A stretch of 64,000 nucleotides of DNA from Sphingomonas sp. HF-S4 (lineage in GTDB: Bacteria; Pseudomonadota; Alphaproteobacteria; Sphingomonadales; Sphingomonadaceae), in contig NZ_JAWJEJ010000001.1 in assembly GCF_032911445.1 (NCBI RefSeq), positions 2,666,001 to 2,730,000 on the forward strand. Direction: 5' to 3'. The translations under genes and the position numbers were made by a program. Shown piece by piece: positions 20,190 to 29,556 of this stretch (position 1 is its first letter; each line of letters begins with the position of its first letter). A model generated the notes under the pieces. The model was not told the origin of the DNA and made no database searches. It saw nothing but the letters and a program-made list of their open reading frames with translations.

Positions 20190-22463
20190 TCACGCGGCGG
20201 CGGTGCGGCGGGTGCTTGCCACGATTTCGGCAGGCTTTGAAAGTGCGGAAATGGCGCAATTCGCCAGTTGGAGCGCCAAAATCGACTCGGCGCCCTGATT
20301 CCGGTTCAAACCGCCCGGCATCAAACCGTCGAAACAGCCGCCGTCCTGCACGGTCGCAAGCGGGAGCTCGAGGTCGTTCGCCCCCAAATACCAGCGGTAC
20401 GCCTTCATCGCCTCGTCATACCAGCGCTTGTCTGAAGTGACTTCATAGGCAGCGGCACATGCGTCGACGGTCGCCTGCGCCTCGAGCGGCTGCTGATCGA
20501 ACTGCAGCGGCTCGGCATAGGGTCGGCCGAAGCTCTCGCTGCCGACGGCGCGGAAGCGGCCCTCGGGCGAGGTCTGCCGCCCAACGATCCAGTCGAGCGT
20601 CTGCAACCCGATATCGATGAAGTCCTGCCGCCCGAGCACCTTGCCCGCGCGCAGCAGCGCCTCGGGCAGCCGGGCATTGTCATAGGCAAGGACGATCTCG
20701 AACCACTGCCATTCGGGCCGGCGCGCCTGGTCGAGCAACGCGATCAGCTCCTCGCCATAGCGCGTCAGGATCGTGCGGGAGAGCGCGTGCCCCGGATGCG
20801 CCTCGATCATCGCCGCGGCACCGAGCATCGCAAAGGCGTGCGCGCGCGGCGCCATCAGCTCGAGCGCGACCGACGCCGTGGTGTCGAACAGCACCGAGGC
20901 CCAGTCGCGGTGCTTCTGCGCCCGCGCGTCGCGCGCCGTGACGCCGAGCGCCCAGATCGCGCGGCCGTTCGAATCCTCCGAGCCGACATCCTCGCACCAG
21001 GTGCGATCGAAGTTCATGAAGTTGCGGAAGCGGCGCTGGTCGGGGTTCCAGGCGTACTGGACAAACCCGCCATAGATCGTTGTCCACTTGTCGCGCACCG
21101 CCTCGTCGATCCCGTCGATCTTGCACATCAGGATCAGCGCGCGGGCATTGTCGTCGATGCAATAGCCGTGGCGGCGATCTGGCACCGAATAGATCGAATG
21201 CTGGAGCATGCCGGTCGAATCGCTCATCCGCTCGACTGCGGCGATATCGGGTTTGAGCGTCGCGAGCTCCACGGGCGCCGTCGCTAAACGGCGCGGCTGT
21301 GCTTCACGGATGGCATTGAGCTCGACCATCGCATTCTCGGCGAGACGCGACCAGATCATCGTGCGGCCGCGGGCATACGCGCGCTGCGCCAGCGCCAGCC
21401 GCTCGCCCTCGTCGGAAAGCAGCCGTTCGATCTCGCGCGCGAAGGCGGCGCTGTCGCCGAAATCGACGAGCACGCCATGATCGTCGGCAAGGATCTCGGT
21501 CGCGTGAACGTACGGGGTCGAGATCACCGGCTTGCCGACGCCGACCGCATAGGAAAGCGTGCCGGAGGTGATCTGGGCGGGGTTGTTATACGGCGTCACA
21601 TAGAGGTCGGCCGCCTCGAGATAGTCGATCAGCTCGTCATACTCGACGAACGCGTCGATGAACTGGACGTTTGCGGCAACGCCCTTTTCTTCGGCAAGCG
21701 CCTTCAAGCGATCGCGATAGGCTTCGCCCTCATGCGCGACGAGATTCGGATGCGTCGCGCCCAGCACGACATACAGCGCGTTGGGGCGCGTCTGGACGAC
21801 CTGGGGCAGCGCCGCGATCATCGTCTCGATGCCCTTGTTGGGCGCGAGCAGCCCGAAGGTGAGCACGACTTCGCGGCCTTCCCAGCCGAACGCCGTCTTG
21901 CGGCTGTCGGGATCGGCGAAGGCGCGATCGGGCACGCCGTGCGGGATCATCACGATGCTCTTGCCGTCGGCGCCGTGGACGCGCTTGAGGATGTCGCGGC
22001 CCTTTTCGGCCATCACGATGATCCGCGACGAGCGCTGGAGCAACGCCTCCATCACCCGGCGCTCATCGGCGCTCGGGCGCTCGAGCACGGTGTGGAGGGT
22101 GGTGATGACGGGGATCGACAGCCGGTCGAGCAAGGCGAGCAGGAAATCGCCCGCCGCGCCGCCATAGATGCCATATTCGTGCTGGACCCACAGCGCCTGG
22201 GCGCCGCTAGCCTCGATCGCGCGCGCCGCGTCGAGATACGCCGTGCGATCATCCTGCGGGATCGCGCGAGTCACCGCCTCGGGATAGTCGTACATCCCAG
22301 GATGATCGTCCATCGCGTACACGTCGACTCGAAGATCGGGATAGCGATCCTTGAGCGCGTTGTAGGTATCGGTGGTGTAGGTCGCGAGGCCGCATTTGCG
22401 CGGAAGAAAGTTGCCGATAAGCGCGAGGTGATCGATCCCCGGAGCCAACATGAAAGGCGCCAT
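20190..22463 (-). CDS. GT4-type glycosyltransferase with C-terminal helical (alpha/alpha)6-like domain
   Basis: A 757-residue two-domain protein. Residues 1 to about 420 form a GT-B glycosyltransferase: LIGNFLPRKCGLATYT, EYGIYGG, VLTFGLLAPNKGIETMI and the nucleotide-sugar end region TPYNNPAQITSGTLSYAVGVGKPVISTPY with HATEILADDHG. Residues from about 430 to 745 are helical with DDNARALILMC, WFEIVLAYDNARLPEALL and NRNQGAESILALQ, resembling an (alpha/alpha)6 glycosidase-like barrel. ATG 22463 has GAAGGAA upstream. It is followed at 38 bases by the GH130 gene. I infer mannosyl transfer from the neighbour; acceptor and product are unknown. Confidence 0.85.
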   Translation of the reverse strand: MAPFMLAPGIDHLALIGNFLPRKCGLATYTTDTYNALKDRYPDLRVDVYAMDDHPGMYDYPEAVTRAIPQDDRTAYLDAARAIEASGAQALWVQHEYGIYGGAAGDFLLALLDRLSIPVITTLHTVLERPSADERRVMEALLQRSSRIIVMAEKGRDILKRVHGADGKSIVMIPHGVPDRAFADPDSRKTAFGWEGREVVLTFGLLAPNKGIETMIAALPQVVQTRPNALYVVLGATHPNLVAHEGEAYRDRLKALAEEKGVAANVQFIDAFVEYDELIDYLEAADLYVTPYNNPAQITSGTLSYAVGVGKPVISTPYVHATEILADDHGVLVDFGDSAAFAREIERLLSDEGERLALAQRAYARGRTMIWSRLAENAMVELNAIREAQPRRLATAPVELATLKPDIAAVERMSDSTGMLQHSIYSVPDRRHGYCIDDNARALILMCKIDGIDEAVRDKWTTIYGGFVQYAWNPDQRRFRNFMNFDRTWCEDVGSEDSNGRAIWALGVTARDARAQKHRDWASVLFDTTASVALELMAPRAHAFAMLGAAAMIEAHPGHALSRTILTRYGEELIALLDQARRPEWQWFEIVLAYDNARLPEALLRAGKVLGRQDFIDIGLQTLDWIVGRQTSPEGRFRAVGSESFGRPYAEPLQFDQQPLEAQATVDACAAAYEVTSDKRWYDEAMKAYRWYLGANDLELPLATVQDGGCFDGLMPGGLNRNQGAESILALQLANCAISALSKPAEIVASTRRTAAA

Positions 22464-22551
22464 CTCTATTCCTTCGCTACTGCAACAATTGGGTCCGTCA
22501 CGACCCCCTCGAAGCCTCCTCAACTCTTGCAAAGGAATATGGTTTCACTCT

Positions 22552-22566
22552 TGTTGCAATGCAACA
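22552..22566. promoter_or_regulatory. Perfect 7-1-7 inverted repeat upstream of the glycosyltransferase gene
   Basis: TGTTGCA and TGCAACA flank a single central A, 89 bases upstream of the glycosyltransferase start. A further half-site TGCAACA is at 22481-22487. The shape suits a dimeric repressor such as a LacI- or GntR-type regulator. The next gene in the direction of transcription is the glycosyltransferase/GH130 unit. No regulator gene is adjacent, so binding is inference. Confidence 0.45.
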
Positions 22567-22603
22567 CAAATGAATCGGACGAGTCGAGCCGTAAATCTGG
22601 CGT

Positions 22604-23050
22604 TCAGCCTCGGCCGCGGTATCCGGGCACGTCCTGGGCAGGGATCCAGACGCCTGCGGGGGGATCGCCCGACTGCCAGAACACGTCGATCGGGATCCCG
22701 CCGCGCGGATACCAATATCCGCCGATCCGGAGCCATTCGGGCTGCATCTCGGCGAACAGCCGCTCCCCGATCCCGACGGTGCAATCCTCGTGGAAGGCGC
22801 CGTGGTTGCGGAAAGAGCCGAGGAACAGCTTGAGCGCCTTCGATTCGACGATCGTCGCGCGCGGGACATAGTCGATCACCAGATGCGCGAAATCGGGCTG
22901 GCCGGTGATCGGGCAGAGCGAGGTGAATTCGGGCGCGGCGAAGCGGATCATGTAGCGGCTGCCGGGCCGGGGATTGGCGACGTAGTCGAGTTCCGCTTCT
23001 TCGGGCGACGCGGGGAGGACGGAGTTCTGTCCGAGATGCTTGGCTTTCAT
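22604..23050 (-). CDS. queF: NADPH-dependent 7-cyano-7-deazaguanine reductase
   Basis: A 148-residue T-fold enzyme that reduces preQ0 to preQ1 in queuosine biosynthesis. The catalytic Cys46 lies in [13 protein letters not shown], and the signature [22 protein letters not shown] follows; this is the short, YkvM-type form. ATG 23050 (MKAKHLG) fits the family start best. Two further in-frame Met codons at 23059 and 23098 would extend it into the start region of the divergent sulfurtransferase. No preQ1 riboswitch fits in the roughly 50-base gap. Confidence 0.94.
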   Translation of the reverse strand: MKAKHLGQNSVLPASPEEAELDYVANPRPGSRYMIRFAAPEFTSLCPITGQPDFAHLVIDYVPRATIVESKALKLFLGSFRNHGAFHEDCTVGIGERLFAEMQPEWLRIGGYWYPRGGIPIDVFWQSGDPPAGVWIPAQDVPGYRGRG

Positions 23051-23102
23051 CGCCGCCATGTAGTGGTTTGCGCCGCGCTTTGCATCCTTTAGGAGCATGG
23101 CG

Positions 23103-23936
23103 ATGGACGGACTCGTAACGACGCAGTGGCTGACGGATGCCCTAGGCTCCGACGGCCTGGTGGTGCTCGACGCAACCTACACCTCGACGATCCCCGGATC
23201 GGCGAAACAGCATCCGCCGGCCGAATATGCCGCGGGTCACATCCCCGGCGCGCTGCTGCTCGATCTCGACACGCTGGTGGATGCCGCTGACCCGCTGCCT
23301 TCGATGCTGCCGCCGCGCGACTTGTTCGAGGCGCGGATGGCCGAGCTCGGCATCACCGCCGGCAGCCGGATCGTGCTCTACGACACCAGCCCGCACCGCA
23401 CGTCGTGCCGCGCCTGGTGGGTGCTCGGCCGCTTCGGGCTCGAGGCCGCGCTGCTCGACGGCGGGATGGCCAAATGGAAGGCCGAAGGCCGGCCGCTCGA
23501 AACCGACACCCCTTCGCCCATCCGCGCGGCATTCGAGGCCGGGATGCCGCGCACCCAGGTGCGCAGCCTCGCCGAGATGCAGGCGACCGACGAGCAGATC
23601 GTCGACGCGCGCTCGACGGCGCGCTTCACCGGCGACGAAGCCGATCCGCGCCAGGAAGTCGCGGCCGGCCATATTCCGGGATCGAAGAACATTCCTTATG
23701 GTCGCTTCTTCGAGGCCGACGGCACGTGGAAGGCGCCCGACGCGCTGCGTGCCGAATTCGAGCGCGTGGAGATCGATCTCGACAAGCCGCTGGTCGCGAC
23801 CTGTGGATCGGGGATCACCGCGAGCGTCGTCGCCTTCGCCGCGCATCTGCTCGGCCGCGACGTGCCGGTCTATGACGGAAGCTGGACCGAATGGGGCGCG
23901 CAGCCCGACACCGCCAAGGCGCTGGGCCCGGCATGA
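23103..23936 (+). CDS. sseA: 3-mercaptopyruvate sulfurtransferase
   Basis: A 277-residue enzyme with two tandem rhodanese domains. The C-terminal domain holds the active-site loop CGSGITA near residue 232, the CGSGxTA pattern of mercaptopyruvate-specific sulfurtransferases. The N-terminal domain is catalytically inactive (WWVLGRFG region). Two ATGs are in frame at 23097 and 23103; AGGAG at 23091-23095 lies one base from the first and seven from the second, so I choose 23103. The stop overlaps the metC start by four bases, linking cysteine sulfur handling to cystathionine cleavage. Confidence 0.93.
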   Translation: MDGLVTTQWLTDALGSDGLVVLDATYTSTIPGSAKQHPPAEYAAGHIPGALLLDLDTLVDAADPLPSMLPPRDLFEARMAELGITAGSRIVLYDTSPHRTSCRAWWVLGRFGLEAALLDGGMAKWKAEGRPLETDTPSPIRAAFEAGMPRTQVRSLAEMQATDEQIVDARSTARFTGDEADPRQEVAAGHIPGSKNIPYGRFFEADGTWKAPDALRAEFERVEIDLDKPLVATCGSGITASVVAFAAHLLGRDVPVYDGSWTEWGAQPDTAKALGPA

Positions 23937-25117
23937 GCGACGAGAAGGACGCGACCAAGATCGTCCAGGCCGGACGCCGGCCCGAATGGACCCAGGGCAT
24001 CGTCAACCCGCCGGTATGGCGCGCCTCGACGATCCTCTACGATTCGGTCGCCGAGTTGCGCGCGCGCGGCGCGGCCGACACGCATCACAAATTGTTCTAC
24101 GGCCGCCGCGGCACGCCGACCCAATGGTCGCTTGCCGAAGCGCTGACCGAACTCGAGCCCGGCGCCGAGGCGACCCTGCTCTACCCCTCGGGCGTCGCCG
24201 CGGTGGCGTCGGCGCTGCTCGCAGTGCTCTCGCCCGGCGACGAGTTGCTCGTTCCCGACAGCGCCTATGATCCCACCCGCGGCTTCGCCAACGGGTTGCT
24301 CCGGAAGATCGGCGTCACCACGATCTATTACGATCCGACGATCGGCGCCGGGATCGCCGCGCTCTGCACCGATCGCACCAAGGCGATCTTCCTCGAAAGC
24401 CCCGGCAGCCTGACCTTCGAAGTGCAGGACCTGCCCGCGATCGTCGCGGTCGCCAAGGCACGCGGGATCGTCACCCTGCTCGACAATACTTGGGCGACGC
24501 CGCTGCTGCTTCCCGCGATTGCGCTGGGGATCGACTATTCGATCCTCGCCTGCACCAAGTACGTCGTCGGCCATTCGGACGTGATGCTCGGCTCGGTCAC
24601 CGCCGCGCAGGGCAAGTACGAGCCGCTACGCGCGATATCGTACCAGCTCGGCCAGACCGGCAGCCCCGACGATGCCTGGCTCGGCGCGCGCGGGCTGCGC
24701 ACGATGGCGGTGCGGCTGGAGCAGCACGGCAGGTCCGCGCTCAAGATCGCGCAGTGGCTGCGCACCCGCCCCGAGGTCGCCCGCGTGCTCCACCCGGCGC
24801 TGCCCGAATGCCCCGGCCACGAATATTTCGTCCGCGACTTCCGCGGCGCATCCGGGCTGTTCTCGTTCGTGCTGAACGGCGGGTCGGACGCGGCGCGCGC
24901 CGCGCTGATCGACGGGCTCGCGCATTTCGGCATCGGCTTCAGCTGGGGTGGCTATGAGAGCCTCGCGCTGCCGGTAGATCCGCAACGCCACCGTACCGCG
25001 AAGAAATGGGAAGCCGAGGGGCCGGTGATCCGGCTCCAGATCGGGCTCGAGGATGCCGACGACCTGATCGCCGACCTCGATGCCGGGCTCGCGCGCTTCG
25101 CCCAGGCGCGCGGCTGA
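23933..25117 (+). CDS. metC: Cystathionine beta-lyase
   Basis: A 394-residue PLP-dependent enzyme of the Cys/Met metabolism family. It has the YGRRGTPTQWSLAEAL tetramer/cofactor loop, YPSGVAAVASALLA, the LLDNTWATPLLL aspartate strand and the cofactor lysine in ILACTKYVVGHSDVMLGS near residue 208. The YGRRGTPT pattern favours beta-lyase over gamma-synthase or gamma-lyase. It cleaves cystathionine to homocysteine, pyruvate and ammonia. It overlaps sseA upstream (ATGA) and shares one base with the start of the mechanosensitive channel gene downstream. Confidence 0.92.
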   Translation: MSDEKDATKIVQAGRRPEWTQGIVNPPVWRASTILYDSVAELRARGAADTHHKLFYGRRGTPTQWSLAEALTELEPGAEATLLYPSGVAAVASALLAVLSPGDELLVPDSAYDPTRGFANGLLRKIGVTTIYYDPTIGAGIAALCTDRTKAIFLESPGSLTFEVQDLPAIVAVAKARGIVTLLDNTWATPLLLPAIALGIDYSILACTKYVVGHSDVMLGSVTAAQGKYEPLRAISYQLGQTGSPDDAWLGARGLRTMAVRLEQHGRSALKIAQWLRTRPEVARVLHPALPECPGHEYFVRDFRGASGLFSFVLNGGSDAARAALIDGLAHFGIGFSWGGYESLALPVDPQRHRTAKKWEAEGPVIRLQIGLEDADDLIADLDAGLARFAQARG

Positions 25118-26397
25118 TGGAGCGGCTCGCGGCCTGGCTGGCGGGACACAACCTGCCCGGGACCGCGGAGATCACCGAAGCCGCGTTCGCCGCCGGGCTG
25201 GTTGCGCTGGCGCTCGTCCTCGGCTGGCTCGCCGGGCGGCATATCGGCACGCGGATCGCCACCGCCTGGGCCGAGCATCTCAACGGCAGTGCCGACACCT
25301 TCCAGCTGCGCGTCTGCGCGCTGGTCCGCTGGGGCACCGCGACGATCCTGCTCGCGATGGTCGCGGTCGGCTGGCCGTGGCTGCCGCTCGGCACGCTGGT
25401 CACCGGACTCGCCGAGGCCTTCGCGATGGCGATGCTGGCCTCGACCGTGCTGCGCGCGCTCAACCTGGCGCGCTGGGCGGCCTGGACGCTCGCGGCGCTC
25501 GCCTTCTTCCTCGTGCTCAGCCACGCGATCGGCGGGTTCGCGGTGGTCGAGGCGACGTTCGACCGGGTCGGCATCCAGGTTGGCTCGCGCCGCTTCTCCT
25601 TGCTCTCGGCCTTCACCTTCGGGATCACGGTGCTGCTGCTGTTCGCCGGCGTGCGCGTTGTCAATCGCGTGCTCAGCCATTCGATCGGCAAGGCGCGCGG
25701 GTTCGACGCCACCCAGAAGCTGCTCGTCCAGAAGCTCGCCGCGATCGCGGTGGTGGTGCTCGCCTTCTTCGTCGGCGTCGACCTGCTCCAGGTCGATCTG
25801 ACCGCGTTCGCGGTGTTCTCGGGCGCGTTCGGCCTGGCGATCGGCTTCGGGCTGCAGAAGACGATCGGTAATCTGATCGCCGGGATCATCCTGCTGATGG
25901 ACCGATCGATCAAGCCGGGCGACGTCATCGTGGTGGGCGACAGCTTCGGTTGGGTGAACAAGATTGGCGTGCGCGCGGTCAGCGTAATCACCCGCGACGG
26001 CAAGGAGCATCTGATTCCCAACGAGAATCTGATGACCCAGGAGGTCGAGAACTGGAGCTACACCGATCGCAACGTCCGCGTCCGCATCCCGGTGACGGTC
26101 GCCTATGACTGCGACCTGGAACTTGCCCAGGAACTGATGCTGCGCGCCGCCGAGGAGAGCCCGCGGGTGCTCGCCAACCCGAAGACCAATGTCTGGCTGA
26201 TGGCGTTCGGCGAAAAGGGCGTCGAGCACGAGATCCTCGCCTGGATCAGCGATCCCGAGAGCGGCGTGGGCAATGTCCGCAGCGACGTGCTCAACCGGCT
26301 GTGGTTGCTGTTCAAGGAGCATGGCATCGTCATCCCCTATCCGGTGCGCGACGTGCGCGTGCGGGAGTGGCCGGGGCAACCGCCAGGCGCGTTGTAG
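25117..26397 (+). CDS. MscS-family mechanosensitive ion channel
   Basis: A 426-residue inner-membrane protein with about four to five hydrophobic helices in the first 240 residues. The pore-lining helix and vestibule region AFGLAIGFGLQKTIGNLIAGIILLMDRSIKPGDVI is the MscS signature, followed by the beta-domain (KEHLIPNENLMTQEVENWSY). It would release solutes on hypo-osmotic shock. Its ATG shares the last base of the metC stop, so it is translated from the sseA-metC message; the functional link to sulfur metabolism is not evident. Confidence 0.92.
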   Translation: MERLAAWLAGHNLPGTAEITEAAFAAGLVALALVLGWLAGRHIGTRIATAWAEHLNGSADTFQLRVCALVRWGTATILLAMVAVGWPWLPLGTLVTGLAEAFAMAMLASTVLRALNLARWAAWTLAALAFFLVLSHAIGGFAVVEATFDRVGIQVGSRRFSLLSAFTFGITVLLLFAGVRVVNRVLSHSIGKARGFDATQKLLVQKLAAIAVVVLAFFVGVDLLQVDLTAFAVFSGAFGLAIGFGLQKTIGNLIAGIILLMDRSIKPGDVIVVGDSFGWVNKIGVRAVSVITRDGKEHLIPNENLMTQEVENWSYTDRNVRVRIPVTVAYDCDLELAQELMLRAAEESPRVLANPKTNVWLMAFGEKGVEHEILAWISDPESGVGNVRSDVLNRLWLLFKEHGIVIPYPVRDVRVREWPGQPPGAL

Positions 26398-26490
26398 GAT
26401 TTGCCCGGCTTAACTTCGCACTTTGCGCATTTATTCATTCCATACGTTGCGCGAACACGTAATTTCGTTGCGCCGAGCGATCGTATGAGT

Positions 26491-26520
26491 TTGACAAGTT
26501 CAAAGAACGAATAGTGAACA
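26491..26520 (+). promoter_or_regulatory. Possible promoter in the AT-rich gap before the acyltransferase gene
   Basis: The 190-base gap 26398-26587 is far more AT-rich than its surroundings. It contains a perfect TTGACA at 26491-26496, followed at an 18-base spacing by TGAACA (26515-26520), a weak -10. The TTGACAAGTTCAA segment is also partly self-complementary. Only the -35 match is strong. Confidence 0.4.
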
Positions 26521-26587
26521 TATCAGATCAGCGCGCTGTAGGAAAGTCCCCCTCCCGCGTGCGCCAGTTCGCGCCTATCTTGGCGGC

Positions 26588-27727
26588 GTGAATTCACAGC
26601 CGATTTCCGCTCGCATCGCCGATGGCGTCGCCTCGATCCCCTCGTCGCAGTGGGACGCGTGTGCAGGATCTGGCAATCCGTTCGTCGGCCATGGCTTCCT
26701 GTCGATCCTCGAACGCTCGGGATCGGCCACTGCGCGCGCAGGGTGGCAGCCGCTGCCGATCGTGATCGATGGGGCCGACGGCCGCCCCGCCGGCATCGTG
26801 CCCGCTTATGTGAAGGCGCACAGCCAGGGCGAATATGTCTTCGACCATGGCTGGGCCGACGCCTGGGAGCAGGCGGGCGGAAGCTATTATCCCAAGCTCC
26901 AGATCGCCGTGCCGTTCACGCCGGTGCCGGGGCCGCGGCTGCTGTTGCGCGATTCCGCACTGGCGGCCCCGCTGATCGCAGCGATCGAGGCCGTGACCGA
27001 CCAGAACGAACTCTCCTCGGCGCATGTCACCTTCGTCGACGAGGGCCAGCTGCCGTATTTCGAGGCGGCGGGCTGGCTGGTGCGCGCGGGGACGCAGTTC
27101 CACTGGCAGAACCAGGGCTATGCCAGGTTCGACGACTTCCTCGCCGCGCTCGCCAGCCGCAAGCGCAAGGCAATCCGCAAGGAGCGCGCCGCGGCAGTGG
27201 AAGGGCTAACGATCCGCCATTTGACCGGCGCCGAGATCACCGAGGCGCATTGGGATGCGTTCTGGAGGTTCTACCAGGACACGGGATCGCGCAAATGGGG
27301 GCAGCCCTATCTGACCCGCGCATTCTTCACGCTGCTCGGGCACGAGATGGCCGACCGGGTGCTGCTGATCCTCGCCGAGCGCGATGGCGTCCCGATCGCG
27401 GGCGCGCTCAACCTGATCGGCGAGGATGCGCTGTACGGCCGCTATTGGGGCGCCACCGAGGAGGTGCCCTTCCTCCATTTCGAGCTCTGTTATTACCAGG
27501 CGATCGACGCCGCGATCGCGCGCGGGCTGGCGCGGGTCGAGGCGGGCGCGCAGGGCGAGCACAAGCTCGCGCGCGGCTATGCCCCGGTGACGACGTGGTC
27601 GGCGCACTACATCCCCAACCCCGGCTTCCGTCGCGCAGTGGCGGACTTCCTGGCACGCGAGCGCGAGGCGGTCGAGCGCGAGCAGGAATGGCTCGGCGAG
27701 ATGATGCCGTTCAGGCGCGAGGGGTGA
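26588..27727 (+). CDS. GNAT-fold acyltransferase, COG3146 type
   Basis: A 379-residue cytosolic protein of the COG3146 (DUF482) family, related to FemAB-type N-acyltransferases. Family segments are WDACAGSGNPFVGHGFLSILERSGS, KAHSQGEYVFDHGWADAWEQAGGSYYPKLQIAVPFTPVPGPRLL and FHWQNQGYARFDDFLAALASRKRKAIRKER, ending with EAGAQGEHKLARGYAP. Many annotations call it peptidogalycan biosynthesis protein, but the reaction is not shown. It begins with GTG at 26588 with only a weak ribosome binding site. It converges on the GT-C-like operon with a long palindrome between. Confidence 0.88.
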   Translation: MNSQPISARIADGVASIPSSQWDACAGSGNPFVGHGFLSILERSGSATARAGWQPLPIVIDGADGRPAGIVPAYVKAHSQGEYVFDHGWADAWEQAGGSYYPKLQIAVPFTPVPGPRLLLRDSALAAPLIAAIEAVTDQNELSSAHVTFVDEGQLPYFEAAGWLVRAGTQFHWQNQGYARFDDFLAALASRKRKAIRKERAAAVEGLTIRHLTGAEITEAHWDAFWRFYQDTGSRKWGQPYLTRAFFTLLGHEMADRVLLILAERDGVPIAGALNLIGEDALYGRYWGATEEVPFLHFELCYYQAIDAAIARGLARVEAGAQGEHKLARGYAPVTTWSAHYIPNPGFRRAVADFLAREREAVEREQEWLGEMMPFRREG

Positions 27728-27734
27728 CAGATTG

Positions 27735-27860
27735 ATCCTCCCCCGGAGGGGGAGGTGGCAGGCGCAGCCTGACGGAGGGGTACTCTCCGCGGGCGACGTC
27801 GCTTGTGGAGACTACCCCTCCACCGCTTCGCGGTCCCCCTCCCCCTCCGGGGGAGGAATT
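27735..27860. repeat. Long imperfect palindrome (REPIN-like) between convergent genes
   Basis: Two arms of about 55 bases (27735-27790 and 27805-27860) are inverted copies of each other; both begin with ATCCTCCCCCGGAGGGGGAG-like sequence and both contain GGAGGGGTA. A short spacer separates them. It fills the gap between the acyltransferase and the convergent membrane-protein gene and likely folds into a strong hairpin on either strand, so it may also stop transcription. The paired, inverted arm design is that of a REPIN; no RAYT transposase is in the window. Confidence 0.7.
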
Positions 27861-29547
27861 AAGGTAGCATCGGCGAAGGCGAAGCCTCGGGCTCGGGCAG
27901 GTTGCTGTTGAACTGGCGCCCGTCGTTGAGGATCAGGTCGCGCTCCCATTTCGGCAGCGGCAGCTCGCCCGGCCGGATCACCGGGGCGGGGATGCTGTGA
28001 TCGACGCGGTAGAGTCCGGAATTGCTGTGATCGTCGGTATAGACCGGCACCAGCCCCTGGAGGAACTTGTCGGGGAATTCGGGCGGGCGGAGCAGCCAGA
28101 CATAGTCGAACGCATCGCGCGGGAAGCGCGACAAGGCCCAGGGCACCGGCCGCCACCATTCGCGCGGGCACTGGACGTCGGTGACGATCTGCGACGGATC
28201 GTGCGCGAAGCGCTTGGCCGCATCGTAGCGCACCGTCAGCAGCTGCGCGCCGGGCATCGACCATTGATCGTTGGTGTAGGCGAGCTTGCGTTCGAGCGCG
28301 AGCGCAGGAACGTGCTGGAGGCGCGTCATCTTCCATTCGTTGTAGCACGTCTCGCCGACGAAGCTGATGAGGCGCGCGCCCTCGGGCAGATGCTCGAGCG
28401 CCTTCAGCTCGCGGTCGTACGACTTGTCGTAGAGGAAGAAACTCCACGTCGTCGCGGCCATCCGCGCGCCGAAGAACGCCATGCCGATCGCCGCCACCGT
28501 CGCCGCGCCGCGCATCGACAGGCCGGGCTTGGGGCGGATCGCGATGATCCCGATCGCCAGCAGGAACGGCACCAGCCGCATATCGGCATAGGCCGATCCG
28601 AACACGATCCGCGGCAACAGGACATAGACCGCCGCGAGGAACAGGAACGAGAGGCCGAGGTTGCGCGAATATTGCAGGTTCGGGTCGCGGATCGCCTTGA
28701 ACAGCAGCAGGAACAGCACGCCGACCGATGCGATGTCGAACAGCTGCCAACGGTCGCGGAACACCTGGGTGATCCACAACATCTTGGCGCGCCAGTTGAA
28801 CCAGTCCGCGGTCTGCCCGGTGACGTGCCCGCCGCTGCGCCAGGCGAGCATCAGCAGCACCGGCGGCGCGAGCGACAGGCACTGGATCCCCGCCTTGAAC
28901 CAGGGCAGCACCCAGGACTGGACGAAATCCTGCCCGCGATGCTTGTCGTGCTGGCGAATCAGCTCTGCCGAGAAGGCGAGCACGCCGAGCACGCCCCAGC
29001 CAAAGGTATGCGTGATCCAGATCAGCACGGAGATCGGCAGGAACACGATGCTGCGAAACTGGAACTTGCCCAGCCGCGCCAGCCGCAGCCACCAGCCGAA
29101 GCCGAGCAGCGCCAGCCCCATCGACAGCGCGAAATTGACGAAGCCGAAATGGAACGGGAAGGCATAGGCCAGCGGTAGCGCGAACAGCGCGCTCGCCGGA
29201 ATGCGGCCATGGACCTCGCGCGCGATCATCAGCAGGCCGGCGACGGTGGTCGCGGGGATCGCCATCACGATCAGCTTGACCGCAAGCTCGAGCCCGAAGA
29301 CCTTGGACAAGGGGATGACGAGCAGGTCGACCCCCAGATTGCCCATCAGGCTCCAGTTGAAATTATACCATTGGTGGAGATGCGGATACTGGTCATAGAC
29401 CAATTGGACGCGATAGCGCCCCATATGCCCGGGCAAGTCGACCAGCGGAGGGATATCGGGCCACAGCAACGGCACGATCGCCAGGAACGTGGCAAATGCC
29501 ACGAACCATCGTGTCTGCCACCAATGCAGCCTTTCGCCCCTGTTCAT
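27859..29547 (-). CDS. Polytopic membrane protein, GT-C glycosyltransferase-like (paralogue 1)
   Basis: A 562-residue inner-membrane protein with about ten to eleven hydrophobic helices in the first 370 residues and a soluble, presumably periplasmic, C-terminal part. The first loop carries IPPLVDLPGHMGRYRVQL, an acidic/His motif placed where GT-C enzymes hold their catalytic Asp. Near residue 390 it has HLPEGARLISFVGETC and AYTNDQWSMPGAQLL. The same landmarks occur in the gene directly upstream, so the two are paralogues. Lipid-linked sugar transfer is an inference from topology. It is the last gene of the argG-led minus-strand run. Confidence 0.7.
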   Translation of the reverse strand: MNRGERLHWWQTRWFVAFATFLAIVPLLWPDIPPLVDLPGHMGRYRVQLVYDQYPHLHQWYNFNWSLMGNLGVDLLVIPLSKVFGLELAVKLIVMAIPATTVAGLLMIAREVHGRIPASALFALPLAYAFPFHFGFVNFALSMGLALLGFGWWLRLARLGKFQFRSIVFLPISVLIWITHTFGWGVLGVLAFSAELIRQHDKHRGQDFVQSWVLPWFKAGIQCLSLAPPVLLMLAWRSGGHVTGQTADWFNWRAKMLWITQVFRDRWQLFDIASVGVLFLLLFKAIRDPNLQYSRNLGLSFLFLAAVYVLLPRIVFGSAYADMRLVPFLLAIGIIAIRPKPGLSMRGAATVAAIGMAFFGARMAATTWSFFLYDKSYDRELKALEHLPEGARLISFVGETCYNEWKMTRLQHVPALALERKLAYTNDQWSMPGAQLLTVRYDAAKRFAHDPSQIVTDVQCPREWWRPVPWALSRFPRDAFDYVWLLRPPEFPDKFLQGLVPVYTDDHSNSGLYRVDHSIPAPVIRPGELPLPKWERDLILNDGRQFNSNLPEPEASPSPMLP

Positions 29548-29556
29548 CGGCCCGCT

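Noticed and set aside
20300..20325. T-arm-like GGTTCAAACC
   Set aside because: It lies within the coding region of the glycosyltransferase and no cloverleaf can be built around it.
22464..22603. Possible preQ1 riboswitch or small RNA near queF
   Set aside because: The region is downstream of queF, not upstream; no aptamer-like pairing is visible.
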